A stretch of DNA of 5,750 bases from JBBTDV01 sp038042605 (GTDB taxonomy: Bacteria; Bdellovibrionota; UBA1018): NCBI GenBank assembly GCA_964358645.1, contig CAYHPW010000090.1, positions 1 through 5,750 of the forward strand, in the 5' to 3' direction. Positions 1 to 5,295 of this stretch are shown piece by piece (position 1 is the first letter of the stretch; the number at the start of each line of letters is the position of its first letter). Both the position numbers and the translations under genes were made by a program. The notes under the pieces are model-generated. The model ran no database searches, was not told the origin of the DNA, and worked only from the letters and a program-made list of their open reading frames with translations.

Positions 1-14
1 CAACCCAAATACTG

Positions 15-38
15 GCAGGCACCCGTCTGCTTTTTTTT
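15..38 (+). terminator. Rho-independent terminator of an upstream gene
   Basis: A six-base-pair stem (15-20 with 25-30, one G-T pair) closes a four-base loop and is followed directly by eight T residues (31-38). This is a compact intrinsic terminator reading on the + strand. It must end a gene to the left of the window, so the tRNA downstream needs its own promoter. Confidence 0.75.
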
Positions 39-75
39 AGGCGTCTGAGTCACAGGGGATGAGATTACAGGGCGA

Positions 76-103
76 TTGACTTTAGTCTAGGCTTAGAATA
101 CTT
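76..103 (+). promoter_or_regulatory. Likely promoter of tRNA-Asp
   Basis: TTGACT (76-81) matches the -35 consensus in five of six bases. AATACT (98-103), 16 bases further on, matches the -10 consensus in four of six. Transcription would start near 110 and give a leader of about 24 bases before the mature tRNA. TAGAAT (94-99) is a better -10 by sequence, but its 12-base spacing is too short. The position between the terminator and the tRNA supports the call, but the -10 is weak. Confidence 0.45.
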
Positions 104-133
104 GTTTTAAACGATCGCCGTATTTCTATAAGC

Positions 134-210
134 GGGGGTGTAGTTGAGTTGGTTACAACGTCGCCCTGTCACGGCGAAGGTCGAGGGTTCGAGTCCCTTC
201 ACTCCCGCCA
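134..210 (+). tRNA. tRNA-Asp (anticodon GTC)
   Basis: The full cloverleaf can be drawn. The acceptor stem is 134-140 with 200-206 (one G-T pair) and the D stem is 143-146 with 156-159. The anticodon stem is 161-165 with 173-177 around the loop CTGTCAC, with anticodon GTC at 168-170. The T stem is 183-187 with 195-199 around TTCGAGT. G207 is the discriminator base and CCA is encoded at 208-210. No terminator follows, and the next reading frame begins almost at once, so the primary transcript may continue into the downstream unit. tRNA 3' ends are common integration sites, which fits the disturbed gene right behind this one. Confidence 0.97.
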
Positions 211-223
211 TTTATCCAAAATC

Positions 224-634
224 GTGACTTTGGAGAACATATTAAAGGGAATCTGGATCTTCACCATTAACAGGGGCAGTCGGTCTCGTAGTAATATCGA
301 GAAAGGTGAATGTCACATCGTGATCGCAGATGGAGAACCCATTGCGTGCGTCATGTTGAGACCACCCGGAAACGCTACTGGGCCAGACTGGTACAGCCAG
401 CCAGGCGTTGCTACCTTTGGCCGGTTTGCTGTGGCTCCTGATTTTCAAAAACTAGGAAACAGAATCGAAGAACGCGCTAAGGAAATGGGTGCGACTGAGA
501 TTGCCCTTGATACTTCGGAACATGCTCAGCATCTTATTAAAATGTATGCTGATCGCGGTTATCGATTTATTCAATATCACAAATGGGAAATAACTAATTA
601 TCGAAGCGTAGTTCTATCAAAGGAACTCAAATGA
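224..634 (+). pseudogene. GNAT acetyltransferase, N-terminally truncated and lacking the acetyl-CoA loop
   Basis: The frame is open from inside the tRNA (149), but its first 20 or so codons are tRNA sequence. I placed the start at GTG 224, with TTG 230 as the alternative; neither has a clear ribosome binding site. From about base 300 on it is a recognisable GNAT: a beta hairpin (GECHIVIADGEPIACVML), then WYSQPGVATFGRFAVAP, then ALDTSEHAQHLIKMYADRGY and a tail ending in YRSVVLSK, as in a known acetyltransferase subfamily. Two things are missing. The first beta strand and helices are absent. The helix that should carry Q-x-x-G-x-G reads FQKLGNRIEERAKEMG (443-490), about six residues shorter than I would expect, with no second glycine. 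Acetyl-CoA binding is therefore doubtful. Its stop overlaps the next gene's start (ATGA, 631-634), so it may persist mainly as a translated leader. It could still be annotated as an intact 135-161 residue protein; I judge it decayed. Confidence 0.7.
619..634 (+). promoter_or_regulatory. Ribosome binding site with ATGA stop/start overlap
   Basis: AAAGGA (619-624) lies six bases before ATG 631. That ATG overlaps the TGA (632-634) of the acetyltransferase frame. The arrangement fixes the start of the M23 lipoprotein and points to translational coupling. Confidence 0.75.
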
Positions 635-1425
635 AATTGATGATTCGTCTGAGCCTCATATTTTTAGCATCGTGTGCCCATCAAAATCGATCGATATCTA
701 CATTATCTTGCAAAGTGGGTGCCCAAGAAGGTTGTCAGCGTAATGAGGTTTGCATGAACAATGTAACGGGCCCAGCCTGTATTGCTATCCCTCAAATAGC
801 CCCTCTCCAAAATCTTGTCCTTCCTTTTGATAGCCGTACCGAAGTCGTATGCACTCATTCATCTGGAGAAGGAAGCCACTCATGGCCCAATGCTTTCTAT
901 GCTTTAGATCTTGCCAATCATTACAATAAACCCGCAGCAACCGTGCGCGCCTCAGGTGATGGAAAAGCATTTGTATTTCTCGGTGTTGATGGAAAGCTAT
1001 GTCCAAAGCCAGCGGGAAGCCCTGCGCATGCAGAGTCCAGCACTTGCGGTAACTCCTGGGGCAACAACATTAAGATTTTACATGAAGGTGGCTACGCCAC
1101 ATTTTATGTTCATCTTGAGAAGGTTCTCGTAAAAACTGGAGACTTTGTAAAACAGGGCCAGCCCATAGGAATCGAAGGCTGGACAGGCGCTGCAGGACAT
1201 CGGCATCTTCACTGGAGCGTGCAAAGAATTGGAGGTATGACGTCTTCTGAGTGGGAACAACACATCAGTTGGGACGGACAAAGTGTTCCATTTACTTTTC
1301 AAGCTATAGTGAAAGGCCAGAAACAAATTATCAATTCTGCCGATCTGATCTGTCCCCACTTTGATATTGGAAATGGCATTTCTGAATCACAACAGCCTCA
1401 TTTAACGGGGGTATTGTCACGGTGA
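631..1425 (+). CDS. M23-family (LytM/lysostaphin-type) peptidase lipoprotein
   Basis: This is a 264-residue predicted zinc endopeptidase that would cut peptide cross-links in peptidoglycan from the periplasmic side. A short signal sequence ends in the lipobox LASC, so Cys15 should be lipidated. Residues 27-50 hold four cysteines (27, 35, 41, 50) in a small module, probably disulfide-bonded. The M23 domain covers about 62-200. The likely metal ligands are His83 in GSH, Asp93 in YALDLA, and His194 of the H-L-H pair at 192-194; His161 in FYVHLEK is the catalytic partner. The first ligand pair is split as GSH...ALD rather than the classical HxxxD, a variant I know from other M23 proteins. The rest follows the family: GNNIKILH, VKTGDFVKQGQPIG, GWTGAAGHRHLHWSV. 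The domain looks intact. The gene overlaps its neighbours at both ends (ATGA at 631-634, GTGA at 1422-1425). Family assignment is firm; substrate and biological role are inferred. Confidence 0.92.
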   Translation: MKLMIRLSLIFLASCAHQNRSISTLSCKVGAQEGCQRNEVCMNNVTGPACIAIPQIAPLQNLVLPFDSRTEVVCTHSSGEGSHSWPNAFYALDLANHYNKPAATVRASGDGKAFVFLGVDGKLCPKPAGSPAHAESSTCGNSWGNNIKILHEGGYATFYVHLEKVLVKTGDFVKQGQPIGIEGWTGAAGHRHLHWSVQRIGGMTSSEWEQHISWDGQSVPFTFQAIVKGQKQIINSADLICPHFDIGNGISESQQPHLTGVLSR

Positions 1426-2399
1426 AACAGAACCGCAATCCACTTCAAGCATATTATTCACATTGCCTGAAAGTTGATCTAAAATCGGCAATTCGGGCTC
1501 TCAAGATAGACTCCAAGAACGGAAATTCGACTGTTCTTCGTGTGCGACGGAGAGTTTTATCAAGATTTGTCCGCGCAAATGAGAAAACTCTAGTTCATTC
1601 AGACGATCAATTTGTTAGAGAGCTCGTGCATTTATATAGAAATTATTATCGAAGGGTTCTGTTGAGTCCGACGGCCAACAAAGAGTTGGAACGGCAGCTT
1701 CAAGGAGATCTTCGTCGTTTATTACATTCATGTAGATTAGAGATTGGAGCCCGGCCTACGTGGGCCGATCTTGAACGTCGACTGGCTAAGGAGTTAACTC
1801 GACGCGGGTATTTTTCACTTTTAGGTCGAGTGTCTCCATTCCGATCTCTTCTTATTTGGAGCAAACAAGTTGAGAAAAAGTTCAAGGTTCGTTTAGTGAG
1901 CGAAAAAATTCTCGTAACCGTCGTTTTGTTAGATAAATTTGTTGAACTCGGATGGCTTCACTATGCTACTTTTGGCCGATGGTATGTAGGAGGCTGGGCC
2001 AAAAAAGATTCATTGTTTTGCGTTTCTCAGGCATACAAAAGAAAATTCAATAGCGAAGCCTTTAGAGTTTCTTATCTGACTCATGAAGGTCAGCATTTCT
2101 CCGATTATCGAAAGTTCCCCAACCTTAAACAAGCTGACCTCGAATACCGAGCAAAACTCGCTGAGATGATTGAGTCGAAAAAACCAACTCGACTTTTAAA
2201 CAAATTTGGTTCTGAAGCAAAAGATGATCGTTCCACGCCACATTGCTTTGCATCCCACCGCATAACTGAAGGTGTTAAAAATTCCAAGAAGCTAAACAAA
2301 ATGCATATTTCTTTGAACAGCCTTTCAAAGAATATGCTGCTCGCGCACACTCAAAAATTAAAATCTCAAGGAAGCAAAACGACAAAGGGGGTTTTGTGA
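1422..2399 (+). CDS. Protein of unknown function with HEGQH metalloprotease-like motif
   Basis: I do not recognise this 325-residue protein by name. It has no signal peptide or clear membrane segment, so it should be cytoplasmic. The first 160 residues are rich in Arg and Lys and look helical. Residues 221-225 read HEGQH, which fits the zinc motif HExxH. They lie in SYLTHEGQHFSDYRKFP and are followed by ADLEYRAKLAEM, where Glu241 or Glu248 could be the third ligand, as in gluzincins. The C-terminal third is again basic and has further histidines (274, 279, 295, 309). The start is GTG 1422, inside the GTGA overlap with the lipoprotein stop, with GGGGG (1407-1411) about ten bases upstream. No other start is as well placed. 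A hydrolytic role is inference from one motif. The pairing with an M23 enzyme suggests a cell-wall or envelope context, which is also inferred. Confidence 0.8.
   Translation: MKQNRNPLQAYYSHCLKVDLKSAIRALKIDSKNGNSTVLRVRRRVLSRFVRANEKTLVHSDDQFVRELVHLYRNYYRRVLLSPTANKELERQLQGDLRRLLHSCRLEIGARPTWADLERRLAKELTRRGYFSLLGRVSPFRSLLIWSKQVEKKFKVRLVSEKILVTVVLLDKFVELGWLHYATFGRWYVGGWAKKDSLFCVSQAYKRKFNSEAFRVSYLTHEGQHFSDYRKFPNLKQADLEYRAKLAEMIESKKPTRLLNKFGSEAKDDRSTPHCFASHRITEGVKNSKKLNKMHISLNSLSKNMLLAHTQKLKSQGSKTTKGVL
2384..2399 (+). promoter_or_regulatory. Ribosome binding site with GTGA stop/start overlap
   Basis: AAAGGGGG (2384-2391) precedes the GTG start at 2396 by four bases. The GTG overlaps the TGA (2397-2399) of the upstream gene. 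This is the third such overlap in a row and decides the GTG start of the acetyltransferase. Confidence 0.65.
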
Positions 2400-2824
2400 G
2401 TTTAAGTTCGAGGCATCAATTTAGAATTATCATTTCCCCTTTAAACGACATCCCGCTTGGAGACATCAAGCATGTTTATCAAGAGTGTCGTTGGGGATGG
2501 TCTTCCGATGATTTAGCTGTAAAGGCTCTCAGGGGAAGTTTTAAGAGTGTCATTGTTTATGATGGCGATAGCCCAGTCGGATTTTGCCGGTCCATAAGCG
2601 ACGGTGTGGCCTATGCTCTTGTTGTAGATACTATGGTCGTTCCAGCATATCAAAAAAAGGGGATTGGAACGCTTCTTATGAAGACGTTGATTGATTCTCT
2701 TAAACAATCTGGTGTTGGGTTCATAAAATTAATTTCTTCAAAAGAAGGAAAGGATTTTTATGAAAAACTTGGTTTTAAAGCCCGTTCCCAAGATGAGCCC
2801 GGGATGATGATGTCTCTACTATGA
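2396..2824 (+). CDS. GNAT family N-acetyltransferase
   Basis: This is a 142-residue protein of normal length for a stand-alone GNAT domain, which moves an acetyl group from acetyl-CoA to an amine. The domain fills the protein. Residues 51-68 form the central beta hairpin (VIVYDGDSPVGFCRS). The strand LVVDTMVVPAYQ leads into the acetyl-CoA loop QKKGIG (86-91), a perfect Q-x-x-G-x-G, followed by the helix TLLMKTLIDSLKQ. FYEKLGF (121-127) is the usual motif B. The substrate cannot be read from the sequence. The gene starts with GTG in overlap with the HEGQH gene and is the last intact member of the unit. It is complete where the acetyltransferase at the head of the unit is broken. The two share only the general fold, so I do not see a recent duplication. 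Decayed toxin sequence begins within about ten bases of its stop. Confidence 0.9.
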   Translation: MSLSSRHQFRIIISPLNDIPLGDIKHVYQECRWGWSSDDLAVKALRGSFKSVIVYDGDSPVGFCRSISDGVAYALVVDTMVVPAYQKKGIGTLLMKTLIDSLKQSGVGFIKLISSKEGKDFYEKLGFKARSQDEPGMMMSLL

Positions 2825-2833
2825 AAATTATAG

Positions 2834-2953
2834 GATTTATTTTGGAGAGATCGGAAGGGTAATGATCTTGCTGCTTATCGGGGCGATAAAAGCACGCAGA
2901 TCAGAGATATTCGTCAGGCCAAAGACTTTTAGAGGAACTATGCGACGCGGTGA
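2834..2953 (+). pseudogene. Remnant of HigB/RelE-like addiction-module toxin (C-terminal part)
   Basis: Only the last third of a type II toxin is left, in pieces. Bases 2882-2929 read GDKSTQIRDIRQAKDF, the hallmark C-terminal stretch of the 'addiction module killer protein' branch of RelE/HigB toxins. The preceding beta strand survives as LLLIG in a different frame (2868-2882), and the stretch before it (WRDRKGND) is back in the first frame. At least two indels are therefore needed between about 2866 and 2883. A TAG at 2930-2932 sits where the family usually has tryptophan (KDF-W), a probable TGG to TAG change. The frame then continues RNYATR to a stop at 2951-2953. There is no start codon and no N-terminal half, so no working toxin can be made. 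The intact toxin would have overlapped the antitoxin start at 2940 by 14 bases. Confidence 0.65.
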
Positions 2954-3054
2954 CAATTACGATCGTAAACTCAGCACAAAACTGAAGAGTAAACGTTTTG
3001 CACAGAATTATATCGAAGCACTGATGGATGGCGAAGACGGGCTTTCCGTTCAAG
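2940..3054 (+). pseudogene. Remnant of HigA-like antitoxin (N-terminal part)
   Basis: From ATG 2940 the frame reads MRRGDNYDRKLSTKLKS, then KRFAQNYIEALMDGEDGLSVQ. This is the typical N-terminus of the antitoxin that partners the toxin remnant just upstream (pattern: residues with Y..L..KL.d..~A..Y~.~L~eGEDGL). The family then goes on into a helix-turn-helix DNA-binding domain, but here the match ends at about 3051. The DNA switches to helicase sequence in another frame, so the DNA-binding part is lost. The reading frame itself runs on to 3098 as a chimera. Read from an upstream ATG (2862) it would give a 78-residue protein whose ends match nothing. I treat that longer frame as an accident of the decay. 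Confidence 0.6.
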
Positions 3055-3294
3055 GGGCGAATGGTTCAATACGCGGGACGACTTCATCGCCTGGCTGAAG
3101 GAAAAACCGCAGTCGTTGTTCATGACTATGTGGATTCGTCTTCCGCAATGTTTCTTAAAATGTATCGTAATCGCGTAAAAGCTTATCAAGAGATGGGATA
3201 TCAAATCGACGAGCCTGGCGGTCTGTTGGGGCCACGATCTTTGAGAGCAGGACATCAGACATCGCTTTTTGGAAAGGGTTTGCAGTTAGGGTGA
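3046..3294 (+). pseudogene. Remnant of superfamily II (DEAD/DEAH-type) helicase, C-terminal end
   Basis: About 80 residues remain from the end of a DNA/RNA helicase. They contain KGRMVQYAGRLHR, whose QYAGRLHR (3067-3090) is helicase motif VI (Q-x-x-G-R-x-x-R) with its arginine fingers. Next come VVVHDYVD and MYRNRVKAYQEMGYQI, the usual close of the large restriction-type SF2 helicases. The walker motifs and everything else upstream of motif VI are missing. The left edge is the junction with the antitoxin remnant near 3045-3055. ATG 3028 would give an 88-residue frame, but its first six codons lie in antitoxin sequence. The stop at 3292-3294 looks like the natural C-terminus. No activity is possible without the ATP-binding domain. 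Confidence 0.65.
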
Positions 3295-3312
3295 ATGTTC
3301 TGGAAAATACTT

Positions 3313-3358
3313 AAAAAAATCGAGGACTCCTCCTAAATTCTTTGAACGGAGTCCTCGA
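3313..3358 (-). terminator. Rho-independent terminator of the minus-strand secreted-protein gene
   Basis: A perfect 11-base-pair stem (3320-3330 with 3348-3358) closes a 17-base loop. On the minus strand it is followed by seven T residues (A run at 3313-3319). It lies 25 bases past the stop of the 224-residue gene. On the + strand no T run follows, so it serves mainly the minus strand. It also separates that gene from the pseudogene cluster. Confidence 0.88.
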
Positions 3359-3382
3359 CACTAACATAAATCCTAAGAAGTT

Positions 3383-4057
3383 TTAGTTAGACAACCCAAG
3401 ATCCCTGAGTTGGTTATCAGTGATAATTTCATTACCAAAGGTTTCACCAGGGTAGATAACCTTGGTGTCATTACCCCACTTGGCTAAACTCTTGATACGG
3501 CTATCAGTAGAATCCAAGTGTGCCGCCTCAACCAGCAATCCGTAGAATTCAGTTTTCAGTGAGTTGAATTGAGTGACGATCTGCTCGCCCGGATTCACCC
3601 GAATGTGACCGCCTACTGCTCCACTAAGGAAGGGAAGTCTTCTACCGAGTTTCTCGTAAACTCCAGCGGCGTCAATTCGCACAGCTATCTGACCTCTCTT
3701 GAGATGATAGCCAAAAATCTCATTATTCCCGAGATAGGCCGCGACGATCTTTTGAACGAATCTAGCTTCTTCTAAAACTCCATCGAGTTTAGCACTTGAA
3801 GCATCCGACTTTTTTGCATTAGCTACGGCGGTTGCCGCAGTTTGCAACTGCATCATCGCTTTCACAAAGGCAGTCTCATCTTCTGGTGCCTTGAACGAAA
3901 TTGCGCCACTGCTGTAGAGCTGCTGCAATGAAGATTGTACAGCACTCAACGCTGCATCGGCTTTATCCAAGTCAGACTGCTGTTCAGCAAAGGCTTGTGA
4001 TGCAATCAAAAACAATAAAGAAATAGAAATCATTTTTTTCGTAAACACTTTCGACAT
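3383..4057 (-). CDS. Secreted protein of unknown function, 224 residues
   Basis: I do not recognise the family. The N-terminus is a clear Sec signal peptide: basic MSKVFTKK, a hydrophobic run, and a cut after AFA at about residue 24. The mature protein should be periplasmic or exported. Residues 26-105 are Ala-, Gln- and Ser-rich and look helical, possibly coiled. After about residue 107 the character changes to a mixed region (YLGNNEIFGYHLKRGQIAVR, then GGHIRVNPGEQIVTQFNSLK) ending in DNQLRDLGLSN. It has no cysteine and no catalytic motif that I can see. The start ATG is supported by a strong AGGAGGT and there is a strong terminator, so the gene looks intact and well expressed. It is transcribed on its own, towards the pseudogenes, and no partner is evident. 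Confidence 0.85.
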   Translation of the reverse strand: MSKVFTKKMISISLLFLIASQAFAEQQSDLDKADAALSAVQSSLQQLYSSGAISFKAPEDETAFVKAMMQLQTAATAVANAKKSDASSAKLDGVLEEARFVQKIVAAYLGNNEIFGYHLKRGQIAVRIDAAGVYEKLGRRLPFLSGAVGGHIRVNPGEQIVTQFNSLKTEFYGLLVEAAHLDSTDSRIKSLAKWGNDTKVIYPGETFGNEIITDNQLRDLGLSN

Positions 4058-4065
4058 AACAAGTT

Positions 4066-4072
4066 ACCTCCT
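4066..4072 (-). promoter_or_regulatory. Strong ribosome binding site
   Basis: AGGAGGT on the minus strand lies about eight bases before the ATG at 4057. It is the best Shine-Dalgarno sequence in the window and fixes the start of the secreted protein. I found no convincing -10/-35 pair in the 90 bases upstream of it. Confidence 0.8.
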
Positions 4073-4152
4073 AATGTTATTGCGTCTTCTGTAATGTCCA
4101 TTAGTACAAGAAAACAGATTATTTTACTTTCACACGGCTGCTTATACCATCT

Positions 4153-4169
4153 TTGACTATATGCGTCAA
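4153..4169. repeat. Short inverted repeat TTGAC-N7-GTCAA
   Basis: Two five-base arms lie about 96 bases upstream of the minus-strand secreted-protein gene and at the left edge of the IS91-like fragment. It could be a small operator or chance; the arms are too short to decide. Confidence 0.25.
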
Positions 4170-4370
4170 CGGTTAAGATCGTACCGTTTTGCGATTAAAA
4201 GGGCGTGTAGCCATGTCCAATACTTCAAGAGCCTTCATGGCCTTTGGTCCCGCTACCGGCCGCGAAGATCAGAGGAGACAGTTCTCTACCAGGCCGTAGC
4301 CAACAACATCAGAACCTTCGCATACTTTTCTGCCACAATTTTCAGGTGCGCTTTCGCATACTCAATATAA
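4161..4370 (+). pseudogene. Fragment resembling the N-terminus of an IS91-family transposase
   Basis: The open frame codes for 69 residues. The useful part is in the middle: SRYRPRRSEETVLYQAVANN followed by IRTF (about 4243-4317). This closely follows the start of many IS91-family (HUH, rolling-circle type) transposases, which begin near YRPRR-x-E-x-TVLYxxVAxxxxTF. After this the sequence departs from the family and stops at 4368-4370. The cysteine zinc-binding part, the HUH motif and the catalytic tyrosines are all missing. The residues before YRPRR match nothing I know, so the true start is unclear. The stretch is more GC-rich than the gene that follows. It is the only recognisable content of the 379 gene-free bases between 4073 and 4451. 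Recognition rests on one short motif. Confidence 0.5.
4317..4362 (+). repeat. Direct repeat of TTCGCATACT
   Basis: The ten bases TTCGCATACT occur at 4317-4326 and again at 4353-4362, 36 bases apart, right where the transposase-like match ends. They may mark a small duplication or a deletion end-point, or be chance. Confidence 0.35.
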
Positions 4371-4373
4371 GTA

Positions 4374-4404
4374 TTGACTTCAATTTCTGATTATAACATA
4401 TAGT
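4374..4404 (+). promoter_or_regulatory. Possible promoter of the 188-residue secreted protein
   Basis: TTGACT (4374-4379) is a good -35. Two -10 candidates follow: TATAAC (4392-4397), spaced 12 bases, and TATAGT (4399-4404), spaced 19. Neither spacing is ideal. The AT-rich run up to the gene is promoter-like, and the gene has no other upstream source of transcription in view. Confidence 0.35.
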
Positions 4405-4451
4405 GTCAATTGTTTTTCAATGTATTTAAATAAAGACCGTGGAGAATTATT

Positions 4452-5018
4452 ATGAAGAAAACTCTTATATTGTTTGCGTTTTTATTTAGTCCTTCAATAT
4501 TTGCTGGGACAGCTACCTTGTGTGAGCAAAAAATACGAAGCATCATTGAGGATTACAGGGCTAATGACTTAATCATTAAGTCTTATGTTGTAAAAAATTG
4601 CTCAAGTACAACTGATGACATGGGGCCTGTTTTTGATGAAAACACAAATACAAATGCTCCAAAAATCACCGAATCTAACGCTTGTGCAATCATCCTCGAT
4701 ATTGAAGGAAGAACTTTACAGGATCTAGTCGTTTTTGATGACATTAATGATTTTTCACTTCAAAGGCATTTTGATAATGCTGACAACGAGTCATATGAGC
4801 CTTCAAGATATGGAATCCCAACAACAGGAACAATCATGTTTATTAAATCAGAAGGTCGTGGAAGAGATGATTTAGGATTTTTAAAACATATTAAATTTAT
4901 AACACGTGCAAATTACGACTTAAACAATGATGTAATGAGAATTTTAAAATGGAAACTTGGCTGGTTCTTTAACAAATATTCTCATGACTACACTGTAAAG
5001 TGTAAAACAATGGAGTGA
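4452..5018 (+). CDS. AT-rich gene for a secreted Cys-containing protein, 188 residues
   Basis: No family is recognised. The start (MKKTLILFAFLFSPSIFA) is a textbook Sec signal peptide with cleavage after residue 18. The mature protein has four cysteines (24, 50, 78, 184), enough for two disulfide bonds. It is acidic in the middle (FDDINDF, FDNADNESYE) and turns basic and aromatic near the end (ILKWKLGWFFNKYSHDY). I see no catalytic motif, repeat or membrane anchor in the mature part. GGAGA (4441-4445) precedes the ATG by six bases. Base use is clearly more AT-rich than in the M23 unit. The gene sits between an IS91-like fragment and a GC-rich hairpin region, so it may have been acquired with the mobile element. 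No terminator with a T run follows. The coding call is good; the function is unknown. Confidence 0.8.
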   Translation: MKKTLILFAFLFSPSIFAGTATLCEQKIRSIIEDYRANDLIIKSYVVKNCSSTTDDMGPVFDENTNTNAPKITESNACAIILDIEGRTLQDLVVFDDINDFSLQRHFDNADNESYEPSRYGIPTTGTIMFIKSEGRGRDDLGFLKHIKFITRANYDLNNDVMRILKWKLGWFFNKYSHDYTVKCKTME

Positions 5019-5039
5019 TGATTTTTTTGATATACTATC

Positions 5040-5284
5040 GCCGACGCATCTAAAAGGATAAGGGGACCACTTCGCGCCCCTTATATCCCACCGGGCCAGG
5101 GCCTTACGGCATGGCGGTAATAGGCGTATTGACTGACACATGCGCCTTGCGCCGAATTGAACTCCGCGTGGAGTGGCCACAAGGCTATGTGAGACTATGT
5201 GAGTGTGGTTTTGCATAGGGTTTCCACATAAGGCTCCGCTTATGCGCAGCTTGCGGCCCTGTAGGATTGGCGAGACAGGCTTTA
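5040..5284. other. GC-rich gene-free stretch, possible end of a mobile element
   Basis: These 245 bases differ sharply in composition from the AT-rich gene on the left and the AT-rich sequence on the right. Frames are open on both strands (+ 5054-5219, ending PQGYVRLCECGFA; minus 4944-5216), but neither has a good start or ribosome binding site and neither resembles a protein I know. The stretch has the hairpin at 5058-5084, a smaller one at 5231-5248 (CATAAG/CTTATG), and a short direct repeat, CTATGTGAG. With the IS91-like fragment to the left this could be the structured non-coding end of the same element. I cannot match it to known IS91 ends, so this is a guess. Confidence 0.35.
5058..5084. 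repeat. Hairpin, 8 bp perfect stem
   Basis: ATAAGGGG (5058-5065) and CCCCTTAT (5077-5084) pair perfectly around an 11-base loop. There is no T run after it on the + strand, so it is not a normal terminator. It opens the GC-rich stretch behind the AT-rich gene and could be part of a mobile-element end. Confidence 0.6.
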
Positions 5285-5295
5285 TTAATACGCCT
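5122..5295. repeat. Inverted repeat AGGCGTATT / AATACGCCT
   Basis: Nine bases at 5122-5130 recur as the exact reverse complement at 5287-5295, and the flanks are also partly similar. The right arm sits exactly at the step from GC-rich to AT-rich sequence, which is where an element border might be. Confidence 0.4.

Noticed and set aside
71..119. GGCGAT/ATCGCC inverted repeat around the tRNA promoter
   Set aside because: Six-base arms 37 bases apart are expected by chance and do not form a stable hairpin.
149..223. Protein start inside tRNA-Asp, giving an N-terminus with GRGFESLHSRH
   Set aside because: These residues are a translation of the tRNA itself, a known annotation artefact. A start after the tRNA is more sensible.
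2821..2862. 13-codon frame starting in an ATGA overlap with the GNAT stop
   Set aside because: Too short, and it lies at the start of the toxin remnant; the overlap is probably chance.
2862..3098. 78-residue + strand gene
   Set aside because: It joins a toxin strand, frameshifted sequence, an antitoxin start and out-of-frame helicase sequence. It is better explained as decay products.
3313..3358. Terminator for the + strand unit
   Set aside because: The stem is followed by a T run only on the minus strand. On the + strand it would at most be a weak stop.
3569..3775. + strand frame opposite the 224-residue gene
   Set aside because: It is a shadow of a gene with a signal peptide, strong ribosome binding site and terminator, and has no such signals itself.
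4944..5216. 90-residue minus-strand frame
   Set aside because: It overlaps the end of the 188-residue gene, crosses the composition border, has no ribosome binding site and resembles no family.
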